The notes beneath the pieces are model-generated. The model was not told the DNA's origin. It saw only the letters and a list, made by a program, of their open reading frames with translations, and searched no databases. This document shows positions 26,358 to 33,834 of a DNA stretch of 64,000 nt, in pieces. How positions within the stretch are numbered: position 1 is the first letter of the stretch; each line of letters begins with the position of its first letter. This stretch comes from JACDAN01 sp036380355 (GTDB lineage: Bacteria > Actinomycetota > Thermoleophilia > Gaiellales > Gaiellaceae), in contig DASVEW010000002.1 of assembly GCA_036380355.1 (NCBI GenBank), positions 1 through 64,000 on the forward strand, given 5' to 3'. The translations under genes were made by a program, and so were the position numbers.

Positions 26358-26505
26358 CCGCGAGTTCTTCGAGCGCCATCGCGAGCAGTTCGAGCGGACC
26401 GACCAGGTCTTCCGCGAATGGTTGGAGCGATTCGAGGCGAGGCGTAAGGCGCAACGCCAGGCCGCCAAGCGGGAAGCCGAACAGGCCAGCGAGTCCTCGA
26501 CATAA
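26338..26505 (+). CDS. Small basic protein (55 aa), tentative
   Basis: 55 aa, rich in Glu, Arg and Gln, with an aromatic/charged heptad pattern (SSREFFERHREQFERTDQVF...WLERFEARRKAQRQ split by short spacers), so probably a helical or coiled protein. The ATG overlaps the preceding acidic frame. Codon usage looks coding. No family recognised. The acidic/basic overlapping pair could be a two-peptide complex. Confidence 0.4.
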   Translation: MTKKRSSREFFERHREQFERTDQVFREWLERFEARRKAQRQAAKREAEQASESST

Positions 26506-26513
26506 CCATTTCC

Positions 26514-26543
26514 TTGACCGCGGGCGCACGCGCTGACTAAGGT
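26514..26543 (+). promoter_or_regulatory. Promoter of the ABC exporter operon
   Basis: TTGACC (26514-26519), 18-nt spacer, TAAGGT (26538-26543): a close match to a housekeeping promoter. The transcript would start near 26550, giving a leader of about 105 nt before the ATG at 26655, which has GGAG at good distance. Nothing else recognised in this leader. Confidence 0.65.
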
Positions 26544-26654
26544 GCGCCCCGTGCACATGTTCCGAATCGGCTGAGAACGCGCATCGGTTCGCGGGCCTCC
26601 CATGCGGCGGCCTGCTGGAGCCTGTTCTCGCAACTCGATTCGTAGGAGCATCGC

Positions 26655-27485
26655 ATGACCACCAACTCGCACCAGAACAACTCAGTCGCCGCCGTCCGCG
26701 TCTCGGGCCTTCGGAAGGAGTTCTTCCGCAACGACGGCCGTGAGGGCCTGCGCCGGCGCCGGAAGCGCGTCGCGGCGCTGGACGGCGTGTCGTTCGAGGT
26801 CGCACGCGGCGAGACCGTGGCGATCCTGGGCCAGAACGGCTCGGGGAAGTCGACGCTGATCCGGCTCCTCTCGACGCTGCTCCTCCACGACGGCGGCGAC
26901 GCCCGCATCTTCGAGCATGACGTCTTCCGCGACACGAGAGCCGTGAGACGGCTCATCAACCGTGTGTCGGTCGAGGCGTCGTTCTTCAAGAAGATGTCGG
27001 CGGTCGAGAACCTGAGTTACGCGGCGCGGTTTTACGGCATGTCGCCGCAATCGACGCGGAAGCGAATCCCGGAGATCCTCGGCCGGGTGGGCTTCCCGCG
27101 CGATCGCATCGGCGAGCCGCTGGAGGACATGTCCCGTGGGATGCAGCAGAAGGTCGCCCTGGCGAGGGCACTGCTGACCGCTCCCATCCTTCTCCTCCTC
27201 GACGAGCCCACCACCGGCCTCGACCCGCGCTCGAAGCTCGAGGTACAGGGGTTCATCCGTGAGATCCGCGAGTCCCACGACGCGACCGTGCTGCTCTGCA
27301 CGCACGACCTCGTCGAGGCCGAGCAGCTCGCCGAGCGCGTCGGGATCCTCGACCGCGGGCGGCTGATCGAGCTCGCGCCTGCGGACGAGCTGAAGCGAAA
27401 GTACGAGGCGGCGACGCTGGAGGAGGCGTTCTTCTCCGCCACCGGCAAGGCGTTCGAGGACGAGCCGCCGGAGGAGGACGAGTAA
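26655..27485 (+). CDS. ABC-2 exporter ATP-binding protein
   Basis: 276 aa. Walker A GQNGSGKST, Q loop region SVEASFFKKM, signature MSRGMQQKVALARAL, Walker B LLLLDEPTTGL, switch histidine in CTHDLVEAEQ. The C-terminal YEAATLEEAFFSATG is typical of drug or lipid ABC-2 ATPases. An early insertion rich in Arg (REGLRRRRKR) lies ahead of Walker A. Works with the permease at 27653, from which it is separated by a palindromic element instead of the usual overlap. Confidence 0.92.
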   Translation: MTTNSHQNNSVAAVRVSGLRKEFFRNDGREGLRRRRKRVAALDGVSFEVARGETVAILGQNGSGKSTLIRLLSTLLLHDGGDARIFEHDVFRDTRAVRRLINRVSVEASFFKKMSAVENLSYAARFYGMSPQSTRKRIPEILGRVGFPRDRIGEPLEDMSRGMQQKVALARALLTAPILLLLDEPTTGLDPRSKLEVQGFIREIRESHDATVLLCTHDLVEAEQLAERVGILDRGRLIELAPADELKRKYEAATLEEAFFSATGKAFEDEPPEEDE

Positions 27486-27650
27486 GTGCGCCACCAGGCA
27501 ATGTCATCCACACCTCTGGCGGCTGTAAAGCGGCGCCAGCCTGGAGCCTCAGATTGCGCCCATATCTTGTCGATATGGACGCAATCTGAGTCCGCACTCT
27601 GGCTTGCTTTTCGCGTGCCAGAGGCGCGGCAACATCACCTGGAGGCGCAC
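27486..27650. repeat. Long imperfect palindrome, copy D (165 bp)
   Basis: Sits between the ATPase and permease genes. Ends: GTGCGCC at 27486-27492 and GGCGCAC at 27644-27650, pairing inward over about 20 bp with few mismatches. The centre is AGATTGCGCCCATATC/GATATGGACGCAATCT around loop TTGTC. In reverse orientation it shows GGACTCAG and CTGAGG motifs like the other copies. Its right arm supplies the GGAGG ahead of the permease ATG. Confidence 0.85.
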
Positions 27651-27652
27651 TG

Positions 27653-28489
27653 ATGCCGCAGGGAGCAGCAGCAGTCCTCCGCCACGAGCTGATCGGGCTC
27701 GCCGGCGTCTTCGAGCGCAACGTCTACCTCGTCCGCCGGTACATCTGGTGGGACATCGCGTTCTTCGTCTGGACGATCGCGAACACCCTGACGATCGTCT
27801 TCATCGGCGAAGGCGTCGAGGCGTCGGGTGGCGAGATCGACGTCGAGCGCGTGACGACACAGCTGCTCGTCGGCGCCGTGGTGTGGGCCTACCTCGGCGT
27901 GATCTTCGAGATCCTCACCGAGACCGTCGCCTGGGAGCGCTGGGAGGGGACGATCGAGTACACGTTCATGGCGCCGCTGTCCCGCCCGGTGCACCTGTTC
28001 GGGATGGGCCTCTTCGCGATCGTCTACGGGATCGTCCGCGCGATCCTGCTCTTCGGCGTGGTGGCGCTGTTCTTCGACCTCGATCTGGCCCAGGCGGACT
28101 ACCTCGCGGCGATCGTGGTGCTGCTCGTCGCCTCGGTCTCGTTCATCGGGATCGGAATGATGACGGCCGTCCTGCCGCTGATCTCGCCCGAGAAGGGCAC
28201 GCAGCTCGGGTTCATGGCGCAGGGCATCCTCCTTGTCATCTCGGGCGTCTACTACCCGGTCGACGTGCTGCCGGGCTGGATGCAGTGGGCGTCGGTCGTC
28301 TCACCGGCCACCTACGCGCTCGACGGGCTCCGGGACGCGATCCTCCTCGGCGACGGGCTGACCGCGATGGGCGACGAGCTGTGGCCGCTCGTGCTGATCG
28401 GCGCCGTCTCGATCCCGCTCGGCCTCTGGGTCTTCCGCGTCGGCGAGACGTACGCGAAGCGGCACGGGAAGCTGAAGAGGTCGGGATGA
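27653..28489 (+). CDS. ABC-2 type transporter permease
   Basis: 278 aa with six membrane helices and the ABC-2 layout: an N-terminal amphipathic helix, YIWWDIAFFVWTIANTL as first membrane segment, a central conserved WERWEGTIEYTFMAPLSRPV coupling stretch, and the ..QGILLVISGVYYPVDVLP motif before the last helix. With the ATPase it forms an exporter of unknown substrate. The ribosome binding site GGAGG lies inside the preceding palindromic repeat. The stop overlaps the next gene as ATGA. Confidence 0.9.
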   Translation: MPQGAAAVLRHELIGLAGVFERNVYLVRRYIWWDIAFFVWTIANTLTIVFIGEGVEASGGEIDVERVTTQLLVGAVVWAYLGVIFEILTETVAWERWEGTIEYTFMAPLSRPVHLFGMGLFAIVYGIVRAILLFGVVALFFDLDLAQADYLAAIVVLLVASVSFIGIGMMTAVLPLISPEKGTQLGFMAQGILLVISGVYYPVDVLPGWMQWASVVSPATYALDGLRDAILLGDGLTAMGDELWPLVLIGAVSIPLGLWVFRVGETYAKRHGKLKRSG

Positions 28490-29355
28490 TCCGGCGCGCG
28501 GACACCGACGGCGACCTCGCCGGGTGGTGCGAGGTCTGGAACGCGATCACGCCGCGCGAGCCGACCAGGCTGGAGGACGTCAAGCGGCGGCTGGAGCGCC
28601 AACCCGAGCGTCTCTACCTCGTCGCTCTCGAGGAGCAGGAGGTCGTCGGCCTCGGCTTCTGTGGGCCGTCACAGTCGCCCGAGCGGACCGCGGTCGTCGT
28701 CCGCGTTCTTCCCGAGCACCGGCGGCGCGGCATCGGGTCGGAGCTCCTTGACCTTCTCATCGCGCATGCCGCCGGCCTCGCGCGGCCGCGGGTGTCCGGG
28801 ATGGTCTTCGAGGACGATCCCGAGTCGATCGCGTGGGTCACGAACCGCGGCTTCGAGGAGTACGACCGCCAGGTCGAGCTCTCGCGCGAGTTGGGGCCGA
28901 CGGAGGGCGAGCCGCAGGCCCCGAGCGGAATCGAGCTCGCCGAGCTCGACGAGAGCCGCCACGAGGAGGCCTACGCGGTCTGGGCCGAGGGCTATCCCGA
29001 CATGCCCGTCTCGCCGGCCATCCCTGCCCCGACCTACGAGGAATGGCTCGAGGAGGAGGTCTCCGGCCCGGTTACGTTCGTCGCGCTCGACGCGGCGCAC
29101 GTCGTCGGGGCGGCCGCACTGCTGGAGCGCGTCGACGGGCTCGCCGAGCACGGGCTGACAGCCGTTCGTCGCTCCCACCGCGGCCGCGGGATCGCGACGG
29201 CGCTGAAGCAGGCGCTGATCCACTGGGCCGCGCAGAACGGCTACCGCGAGCTGACGACCTGGACGCAGGACGGCAACGCGGCGATGCAGGCCGTGAACCT
29301 GAAGCTCGGCTACCGGCCCAGGCCGGCGGTGATCAACGTCTGGAGGGAGCTGTGA
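28486..29355 (+). CDS. Two-domain GNAT acetyltransferase
   Basis: 289 aa with two GNAT domains. The first (about 1-135) has the acetyl-CoA loop LPEHRRRGIGSELL; the second (about 150-289) has RRSHRGRGIATALKQAL and NAAMQAVNLKLGYRPRP. Tandem GNAT proteins include mycothiol synthase and antibiotic-modifying enzymes. Here it is translationally coupled to an ABC exporter and two MFS exporters, which hints at self-protection or export of a modified small molecule. Substrate unknown. Confidence 0.88.
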   Translation: MIRRADTDGDLAGWCEVWNAITPREPTRLEDVKRRLERQPERLYLVALEEQEVVGLGFCGPSQSPERTAVVVRVLPEHRRRGIGSELLDLLIAHAAGLARPRVSGMVFEDDPESIAWVTNRGFEEYDRQVELSRELGPTEGEPQAPSGIELAELDESRHEEAYAVWAEGYPDMPVSPAIPAPTYEEWLEEEVSGPVTFVALDAAHVVGAAALLERVDGLAEHGLTAVRRSHRGRGIATALKQALIHWAAQNGYRELTTWTQDGNAAMQAVNLKLGYRPRPAVINVWREL

Positions 29356-30608
29356 AGCGCCCGGATGCCACCCGAGTCTTCTACGGGATGGAGTTCTTCG
29401 ACACGCTCGGGGCGCAAGCCGCGTTCACCGTCTGGGCCGTCTACCTCGTCCAGGACGTGGGCGTGAACCCGCTTCAGCTCGTCCTGCTCGGGACGGTGAG
29501 CGAGATCGCGATCTTCCTCTTCGAGGTGCCGACCGGCGTCGTCGCCGACATCTACAGCCGGCGGCTCTCGATCATCGTCGGGATGATCGTCGCCGGGCTG
29601 TCGATGGTCCTCTTCGGCCTCGTCGCCGTGTACTGGGTCATCGTCGTAGCGGTGATCCTGCGCGGGATCGGCGGGACCTTCATGAGCGGCGCCTGGGAGG
29701 CCTGGATCACGGACGAGCACGGCGTCGACGGCATCGGGCGGGTGTTCCTCCGCGGCAACCAGTTCTCGTACCTCGGCGCGATCGTCGGAGCGGGGGCAGG
29801 CGTCGCGATCGCGACCTGGGATCTCGGCGCGGGGATCGTCTTCGGCGGGCTCGTCTCCGCCGCGACCGGTGTCGCGTGCATCTTCCTCATGCCCGAGCAC
29901 GGCTTCCGCCGCCGTCCCGTGGAGGAGCGCACCTCACCGTTGCGGGCGATGAAGACGACGGCAGTGACGGGCGGCCGCGTGATTCGCGGGCACAACATCC
30001 TGCTCCTCATCGTCGCGATCACCTTCTTCGCCGGCGCCGCGTCCGAGGGCCTCGACCGACTCTGGGAGGCGCACCTGATCCAGAGCGTCGGCCTTCCCGA
30101 GCTGTGGGGGCTCGACCCGGTCGTCTGGTTCGGCGTGTTCAACATCGTGGGGCTCGTCGCCGGGATCGTGATCACGTCCTTCCTGGTCCCCCGCTTCGAG
30201 CACGCTGGCAACGCGAAGCTGGCCCGCGCCCTGCTCGCACTGACGGTCGTCCTCTCGTTCTCGGTCGTCGTCTTCGGTCTCGCGACCAGCTTCGTGGTCG
30301 CGGCGGTCGCCTACCTCGTCGCGCGCCTCGTGCGCCGGCTCAAGGACCCGCTGTACGTGACCTGGCTGAACAAGAACGTCGAGGACTCCAGCGTTCGGGC
30401 GACCGTGAACTCGATCGCGAGCCAGTCCGACGCGATCGGGGAGGTCGCAGGAGGGCCGGCCATCGGGGTCGTCGGCACCGTCGCGTCCCTGCGCGCGGCG
30501 CTAGTCGCCACCGGCCTGCTCCTGACGCCGGCGATCGCGCTCTTCGTCCGCGCGCTCCGCCACGGCGGCCGGGAGCCGGAGCTCGAGGAGGCCGAGGCAA
30601 CGGCGTGA
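29352..30608 (+). CDS. MFS transporter (first of two)
   Basis: 418 aa, twelve predicted helices. The GTG start overlaps the stop of the GNAT gene (GTGA). Conserved MFS loop between helices 2 and 3 reads VPTGVVADIYSRRLSI. A central loop (HGFRRRPVEERTSPLR) divides the halves. Drug/proton antiporter-like; substrate not predictable. Second member of the efflux group downstream of the ABC exporter. Confidence 0.88.
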   Translation: MKRPDATRVFYGMEFFDTLGAQAAFTVWAVYLVQDVGVNPLQLVLLGTVSEIAIFLFEVPTGVVADIYSRRLSIIVGMIVAGLSMVLFGLVAVYWVIVVAVILRGIGGTFMSGAWEAWITDEHGVDGIGRVFLRGNQFSYLGAIVGAGAGVAIATWDLGAGIVFGGLVSAATGVACIFLMPEHGFRRRPVEERTSPLRAMKTTAVTGGRVIRGHNILLLIVAITFFAGAASEGLDRLWEAHLIQSVGLPELWGLDPVVWFGVFNIVGLVAGIVITSFLVPRFEHAGNAKLARALLALTVVLSFSVVVFGLATSFVVAAVAYLVARLVRRLKDPLYVTWLNKNVEDSSVRATVNSIASQSDAIGEVAGGPAIGVVGTVASLRAALVATGLLLTPAIALFVRALRHGGREPELEEAEATA

Positions 30609-31927
30609 GGCGGATCCGGATCCTCGAGCCGCTGCGCGAGCGCGACTTCGCGCTCTTCTGGCTCGGGTGGACGGTGTCCCTGGTCGGCGACGGGTTCTTC
30701 CTCGTCGCCATCGCCTGGCAGGTCTTCGACCTCTGGAACTCGCCGACGGCGCTCGCGGTCGTGGGCGTGGCCGAGACGATCCCGATCGTCGCCTTCGTGC
30801 TCCTCGGCGGCGTCCTCGCCGACCGCTTCGAGCGCCGCAAGGTGCTGATCTTCTCGAGCGCCCTGCGCGGAGTCGCCGTAGGCGTGCTCGGAGTCCTCGC
30901 CATCACCGAGGTGATCGAGCTCTGGCACATCTTCGTCCTCGCGGCGTTCTTCGGCACGGGCCAGGCGTTCCAGGGCCCTGCGGCCGGGGCGATCATCCCG
31001 GATCTCGTTCCCAGGCACCTACTCGTGCAGGCGAACTCGCTCTCGCAGTTCGTGCGGCAAGCGGCCTTCGCGTTCGTCGGGCCGGCGGCCGGCGGCTTCG
31101 TGGTCCACGCTTTCGGCGCAGGCTGGGCGTTCCTGATCGACGCCGCGACGTTCGGCTTCGCGATCGCGACCCTCCTGCTCCTGCGCCCACGGCCGGCGGC
31201 CGCGACGTCGGAGACCACGTCCCTGCGACGGGACATCGCCGAGGGGCTCCGGTACGTGCGCCGGACCGTCTGGCTGTGGGGCACGCTCGCGTGGGCCTTC
31301 GCGGCGGTCTTCCTCGTCTACGGCCCGTGGACGGTCCTGCTTCCGTTCCTCGTGCGCAACGAGCTCGGCGGTGACGCCGGAGACCTCGGCCTCGTGTTCG
31401 CAGCGGGCGGGCTCGGCGCGATTCTCGTCTCTCTTGCCGTGGGCCAGCTCGGTCTCCCCCGCCGGCACATCACCTTCATGTACGCGCTCTGGATGATCGC
31501 CTGTCTCCAGATCGCGGCATACGCGATCGCCGGCGTTCCGTGGCACGCGATGGCGATCTCCTTCGCGGGGGAAGGCTGCTGGGCGGCAGGCCTGATCGTG
31601 TGGGTGACGCTGATGCAGCGCGTCGTGCCGGCCGAGCTGCTCGGGCGGGTGAAGAGCGTCGACTGGCTGCTGTCGCTCGGCCTCGTCCCGCTGTCGTTCG
31701 CCGTCACGGGCCCGCTCGCGGGCTGGCTCGGCGTGAAGACCGTGCTCGTCGCTGCCGGCATCGGGGCCAGTGCACTGACGGCGCTCTTCTACTTCCTCCC
31801 CGGCATGCGCGACACGGAGACTCCCGGCCACACAAGCCGCGTGATCCTCAGCGAGGCCGACCGTCCGCTGGAGACTGCGGACGAACGCGACACGTCGCTC
31901 GCGCCGGCTCGACCTGGTCCGGGCTAG
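30605..31927 (+). CDS. MFS transporter (second of two, EntS-like)
   Basis: 440 aa, twelve helices. Begins with the LEPLRERDFALFWLGW motif typical of the MFS_3/EntS group (enterobactin exporter-like), with the loop GGVLADRFERRKVL. GTGA overlap with the previous transporter indicates co-translation. A hydrophilic C-terminal tail of about 40 residues ends near the glnA promoter. Role probably export of a small metabolite; cooperation with the adjacent paralog is inference. Confidence 0.9.
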   Translation: MRRIRILEPLRERDFALFWLGWTVSLVGDGFFLVAIAWQVFDLWNSPTALAVVGVAETIPIVAFVLLGGVLADRFERRKVLIFSSALRGVAVGVLGVLAITEVIELWHIFVLAAFFGTGQAFQGPAAGAIIPDLVPRHLLVQANSLSQFVRQAAFAFVGPAAGGFVVHAFGAGWAFLIDAATFGFAIATLLLLRPRPAAATSETTSLRRDIAEGLRYVRRTVWLWGTLAWAFAAVFLVYGPWTVLLPFLVRNELGGDAGDLGLVFAAGGLGAILVSLAVGQLGLPRRHITFMYALWMIACLQIAAYAIAGVPWHAMAISFAGEGCWAAGLIVWVTLMQRVVPAELLGRVKSVDWLLSLGLVPLSFAVTGPLAGWLGVKTVLVAAGIGASALTALFYFLPGMRDTETPGHTSRVILSEADRPLETADERDTSLAPARPGPG

Positions 31928-31937
31928 CTGTTACGCT
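31909..31937 (+). promoter_or_regulatory. Second glnA promoter
   Basis: TCGACC (31909-31914), 17-nt spacer, TACGCT (31932-31937), overlapping the end of the MFS gene. Predicted start near 31944, so the leader is almost only the attenuator. Confidence 0.5.
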
Positions 31938-31949
31938 CCGCCCAGCACG

Positions 31950-31986
31950 GAGGCAACGGGGCCTCGGGCGGTCGCCCGGGGCTTTT
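31950..31986 (+). promoter_or_regulatory. Second glnA leader: antiterminator and terminator
   Basis: GAGGC-AACGGG-GCCTC (31950-31965) can pair as a hairpin. GCCTCGGGCG with CGCCCGGGGC (31961-31982) forms an alternative stem followed by TTTT (31983-31986), then TTCAAGGAGG. The same arrangement and the TTCAAGGAGG tail occur in front of the first glnA. Because a same-strand gene lies upstream, this stem could also terminate readthrough. Confidence 0.72.
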
Positions 31987-32006
31987 CGCATTCAAGGAGG
32001 CGAGGA

Positions 32007-33371
32007 ATGGCGCAGGTCGAGACCAAGGCGAGGGCGACGTCCAGCACCGAGGACCGGCAGCAGGTCCTCAAGCGGATCCAGGATGAGGGAGTCGAGTTCC
32101 TCCTGCTCTGGTTCACGGATCTCGAGGGTCACCTGAAGAGCTTCGCGGTCACGCCCGCGGAGATGCAGGAGGCGCTCGACGACGGGATGGGCTTCGACGG
32201 CTCGTCGATCACCGGCTTCAACGCGATCGAGGAGTCCGACATGGTCGCGATCCCGGACCCGGCGACGTTCCAGCTGATGCCGTGGCGCGAAGGCGAGACG
32301 AAGGTCGCGAGGATGATCTGCGACGTCGTCACACCGGACGGCGAGCCGTATGAGGGCGACCCGCGCTACGTCCTTCGCCGCGCGCTCGAACGGATGAAGA
32401 GCATGGGTTTCGAGACGTTCAACGTCGGCCCCGAGCTCGAGTACTTCCTCTTCAAGGACTCGAAGGGCACCGAGACGCTGGACGAGGGCGGCTACTTCGC
32501 CATGACGACGATGGATGCCGCGAGCGAGCTGCGGCAGGAGACGGTCCGCGCGCTCGAGTCGATGGGGATCCCGATCGAGTACGTCCACCACGAGGTCGGG
32601 CCCTCCCAGCACGAGATCGACATGCGGTTCGCGCCGGCGCTCGAGATGGCCGACCACACGATCACCTACCGCCTGATCGTCAAGGAGATCGCGAAGAAGG
32701 CGGGTTACCACGCAACCTTTATGCCGAAGCCGATCTTCGGCGAGAACGGCTCGGGGATGCACACGCACCAGTCGCTCTTCACCGACGGCCGGAACGCGTT
32801 CTTCGACGCGGACGACCAGTGGCACCTTTCGGACACCGGCAAGGCCTTCATCGCCGGGCAGCTCCGCCACGCGCGGGAGATCGCCGGCGTGTTCGCGCAG
32901 TGGGTCAACTCGTACAAGCGGCTCGTGCCCGGCTACGAGGCGCCCGTCTACGTGGCGTGGTCGCAGCGGAACCGTTCGGCGCTGATCCGGATCCCGGTCT
33001 ACAAGCCGGGGTCCGAGCAGGCGACGCGCGCGGAGATCCGCTGCCCCGATCCGGCGTGCAACCCGTACCTGACCTTCGCGGCACTGCTCCACGCGGGGCT
33101 CGACGGGATCGAGCACGGCTACGAGCTCCCGGAGCCGATGGAGACGAACCTCTACCACCTGACCGCCGAGCAACGGCGTGAGCGCGGAATCGTCTCGCTG
33201 CCGGAGACGCTCGGCGAGGCGATCGACGAGCTCTCACAGTCCGAGCTCGCGAAGAAGGCGCTCGGGCGGCACATTTTCGACCGCTACATCGAGCTCAAGC
33301 GCAAGGAGTGGGACGAGTACCGCGTCCAGCTCACGTCATGGGAGCTGGACCGCTACCTGCCGGTGCTCTGA
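32007..33371 (+). CDS. glnA: Glutamine synthetase type I (alpha-like)
   Basis: 454 aa. Shares the core GMGFDGSSITGF, YVHHEVGPSQHEIDMRFAP, KPIFGENGSGMHTHQSLF and RNRSALIRIP. It lacks the long insertion of the beta type, as in Bacillus and archaeal alpha enzymes that are controlled by feedback inhibition rather than adenylylation; a Tyr in NLYHLTAEQ is present but its context differs. ATG at 32007 after AAGGAGG. Monocistronic, ending at a hairpin. Two different GS types in one region suggest division of labour. Confidence 0.93.
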   Translation: MAQVETKARATSSTEDRQQVLKRIQDEGVEFLLLWFTDLEGHLKSFAVTPAEMQEALDDGMGFDGSSITGFNAIEESDMVAIPDPATFQLMPWREGETKVARMICDVVTPDGEPYEGDPRYVLRRALERMKSMGFETFNVGPELEYFLFKDSKGTETLDEGGYFAMTTMDAASELRQETVRALESMGIPIEYVHHEVGPSQHEIDMRFAPALEMADHTITYRLIVKEIAKKAGYHATFMPKPIFGENGSGMHTHQSLFTDGRNAFFDADDQWHLSDTGKAFIAGQLRHAREIAGVFAQWVNSYKRLVPGYEAPVYVAWSQRNRSALIRIPVYKPGSEQATRAEIRCPDPACNPYLTFAALLHAGLDGIEHGYELPEPMETNLYHLTAEQRRERGIVSLPETLGEAIDELSQSELAKKALGRHIFDRYIELKRKEWDEYRVQLTSWELDRYLPVL

Positions 33372-33387
33372 GCCGGCCAGAACGACC

Positions 33388-33409
33388 GCGAGCTGCAAAC
33401 GCAGCTCGC
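33388..33409. terminator. Hairpin between glnA and PRC-barrel genes
   Basis: GCGAGCTGC-AAAC-GCAGCTCGC, a 9-bp perfect stem between convergent genes, with weaker extension outward. No T run, so termination is inferred. The rest of 33372-33487 shows nothing more. Confidence 0.5.
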
Positions 33410-33487
33410 AGTCGGCCGTCAGTTCGTCCCACCCGCCGCAGGGAGGGCAGGACACCGATCCATTGTTGCCGTTTTTCCCCTGCTTGG

Positions 33488-33751
33488 CTAGAGAAACGCG
33501 CGGATATTTTCGCGCTCGACGTTCAGGCCGACCACGCCGCTCGAGCGGTCGATCGCCTGGATCGTCGTCGCCGGCACCAGGCGGCGGCGTCGCGCGAGGA
33601 AGCCGGAGCGAACCGAGAGCGCGTCGGGAACGTCCCTCGCCGCGCCGTACATCGGGCACTCGACGCGACCGACGATCCTCCCTCGTGCGTCCGCGACCAG
33701 GTAGCCGATCGTCTGGCGGAGGTCGGGAAGCAACGGGACGGCTTCGCTCAC
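33488..33751 (-). CDS. PRC-barrel-like small protein
   Basis: 87 aa starting at GTG. Reads as a small beta-barrel: IGYLVADARGRIVGRVECPM, then a loop and LVPATTIQAIDRSSGVVGLNV, the usual PRC-barrel ends. Such domains bind RNA processing factors or sense salt and redox; function here unknown. Stands alone between glnA and the sensor kinase. The assignment rests on fold pattern only. Confidence 0.68.
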   Translation of the reverse strand: MSEAVPLLPDLRQTIGYLVADARGRIVGRVECPMYGAARDVPDALSVRSGFLARRRRLVPATTIQAIDRSSGVVGLNVERENIRAFL

Positions 33752-33834
33752 GGAGCGAAACCTACTGGTCAGCTGTCAGCGATTTCGGTTGCCGCGCGTA
33801 AAGACTTTGTTAGCGAGCCAGGCGGTAGGTTCCG

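Noticed and set aside
33388..33430. Fifth copy of the long palindrome family
   Set aside because: It is a short hairpin without the GGACGCAG and TGAGGACG motifs or the outer arms.
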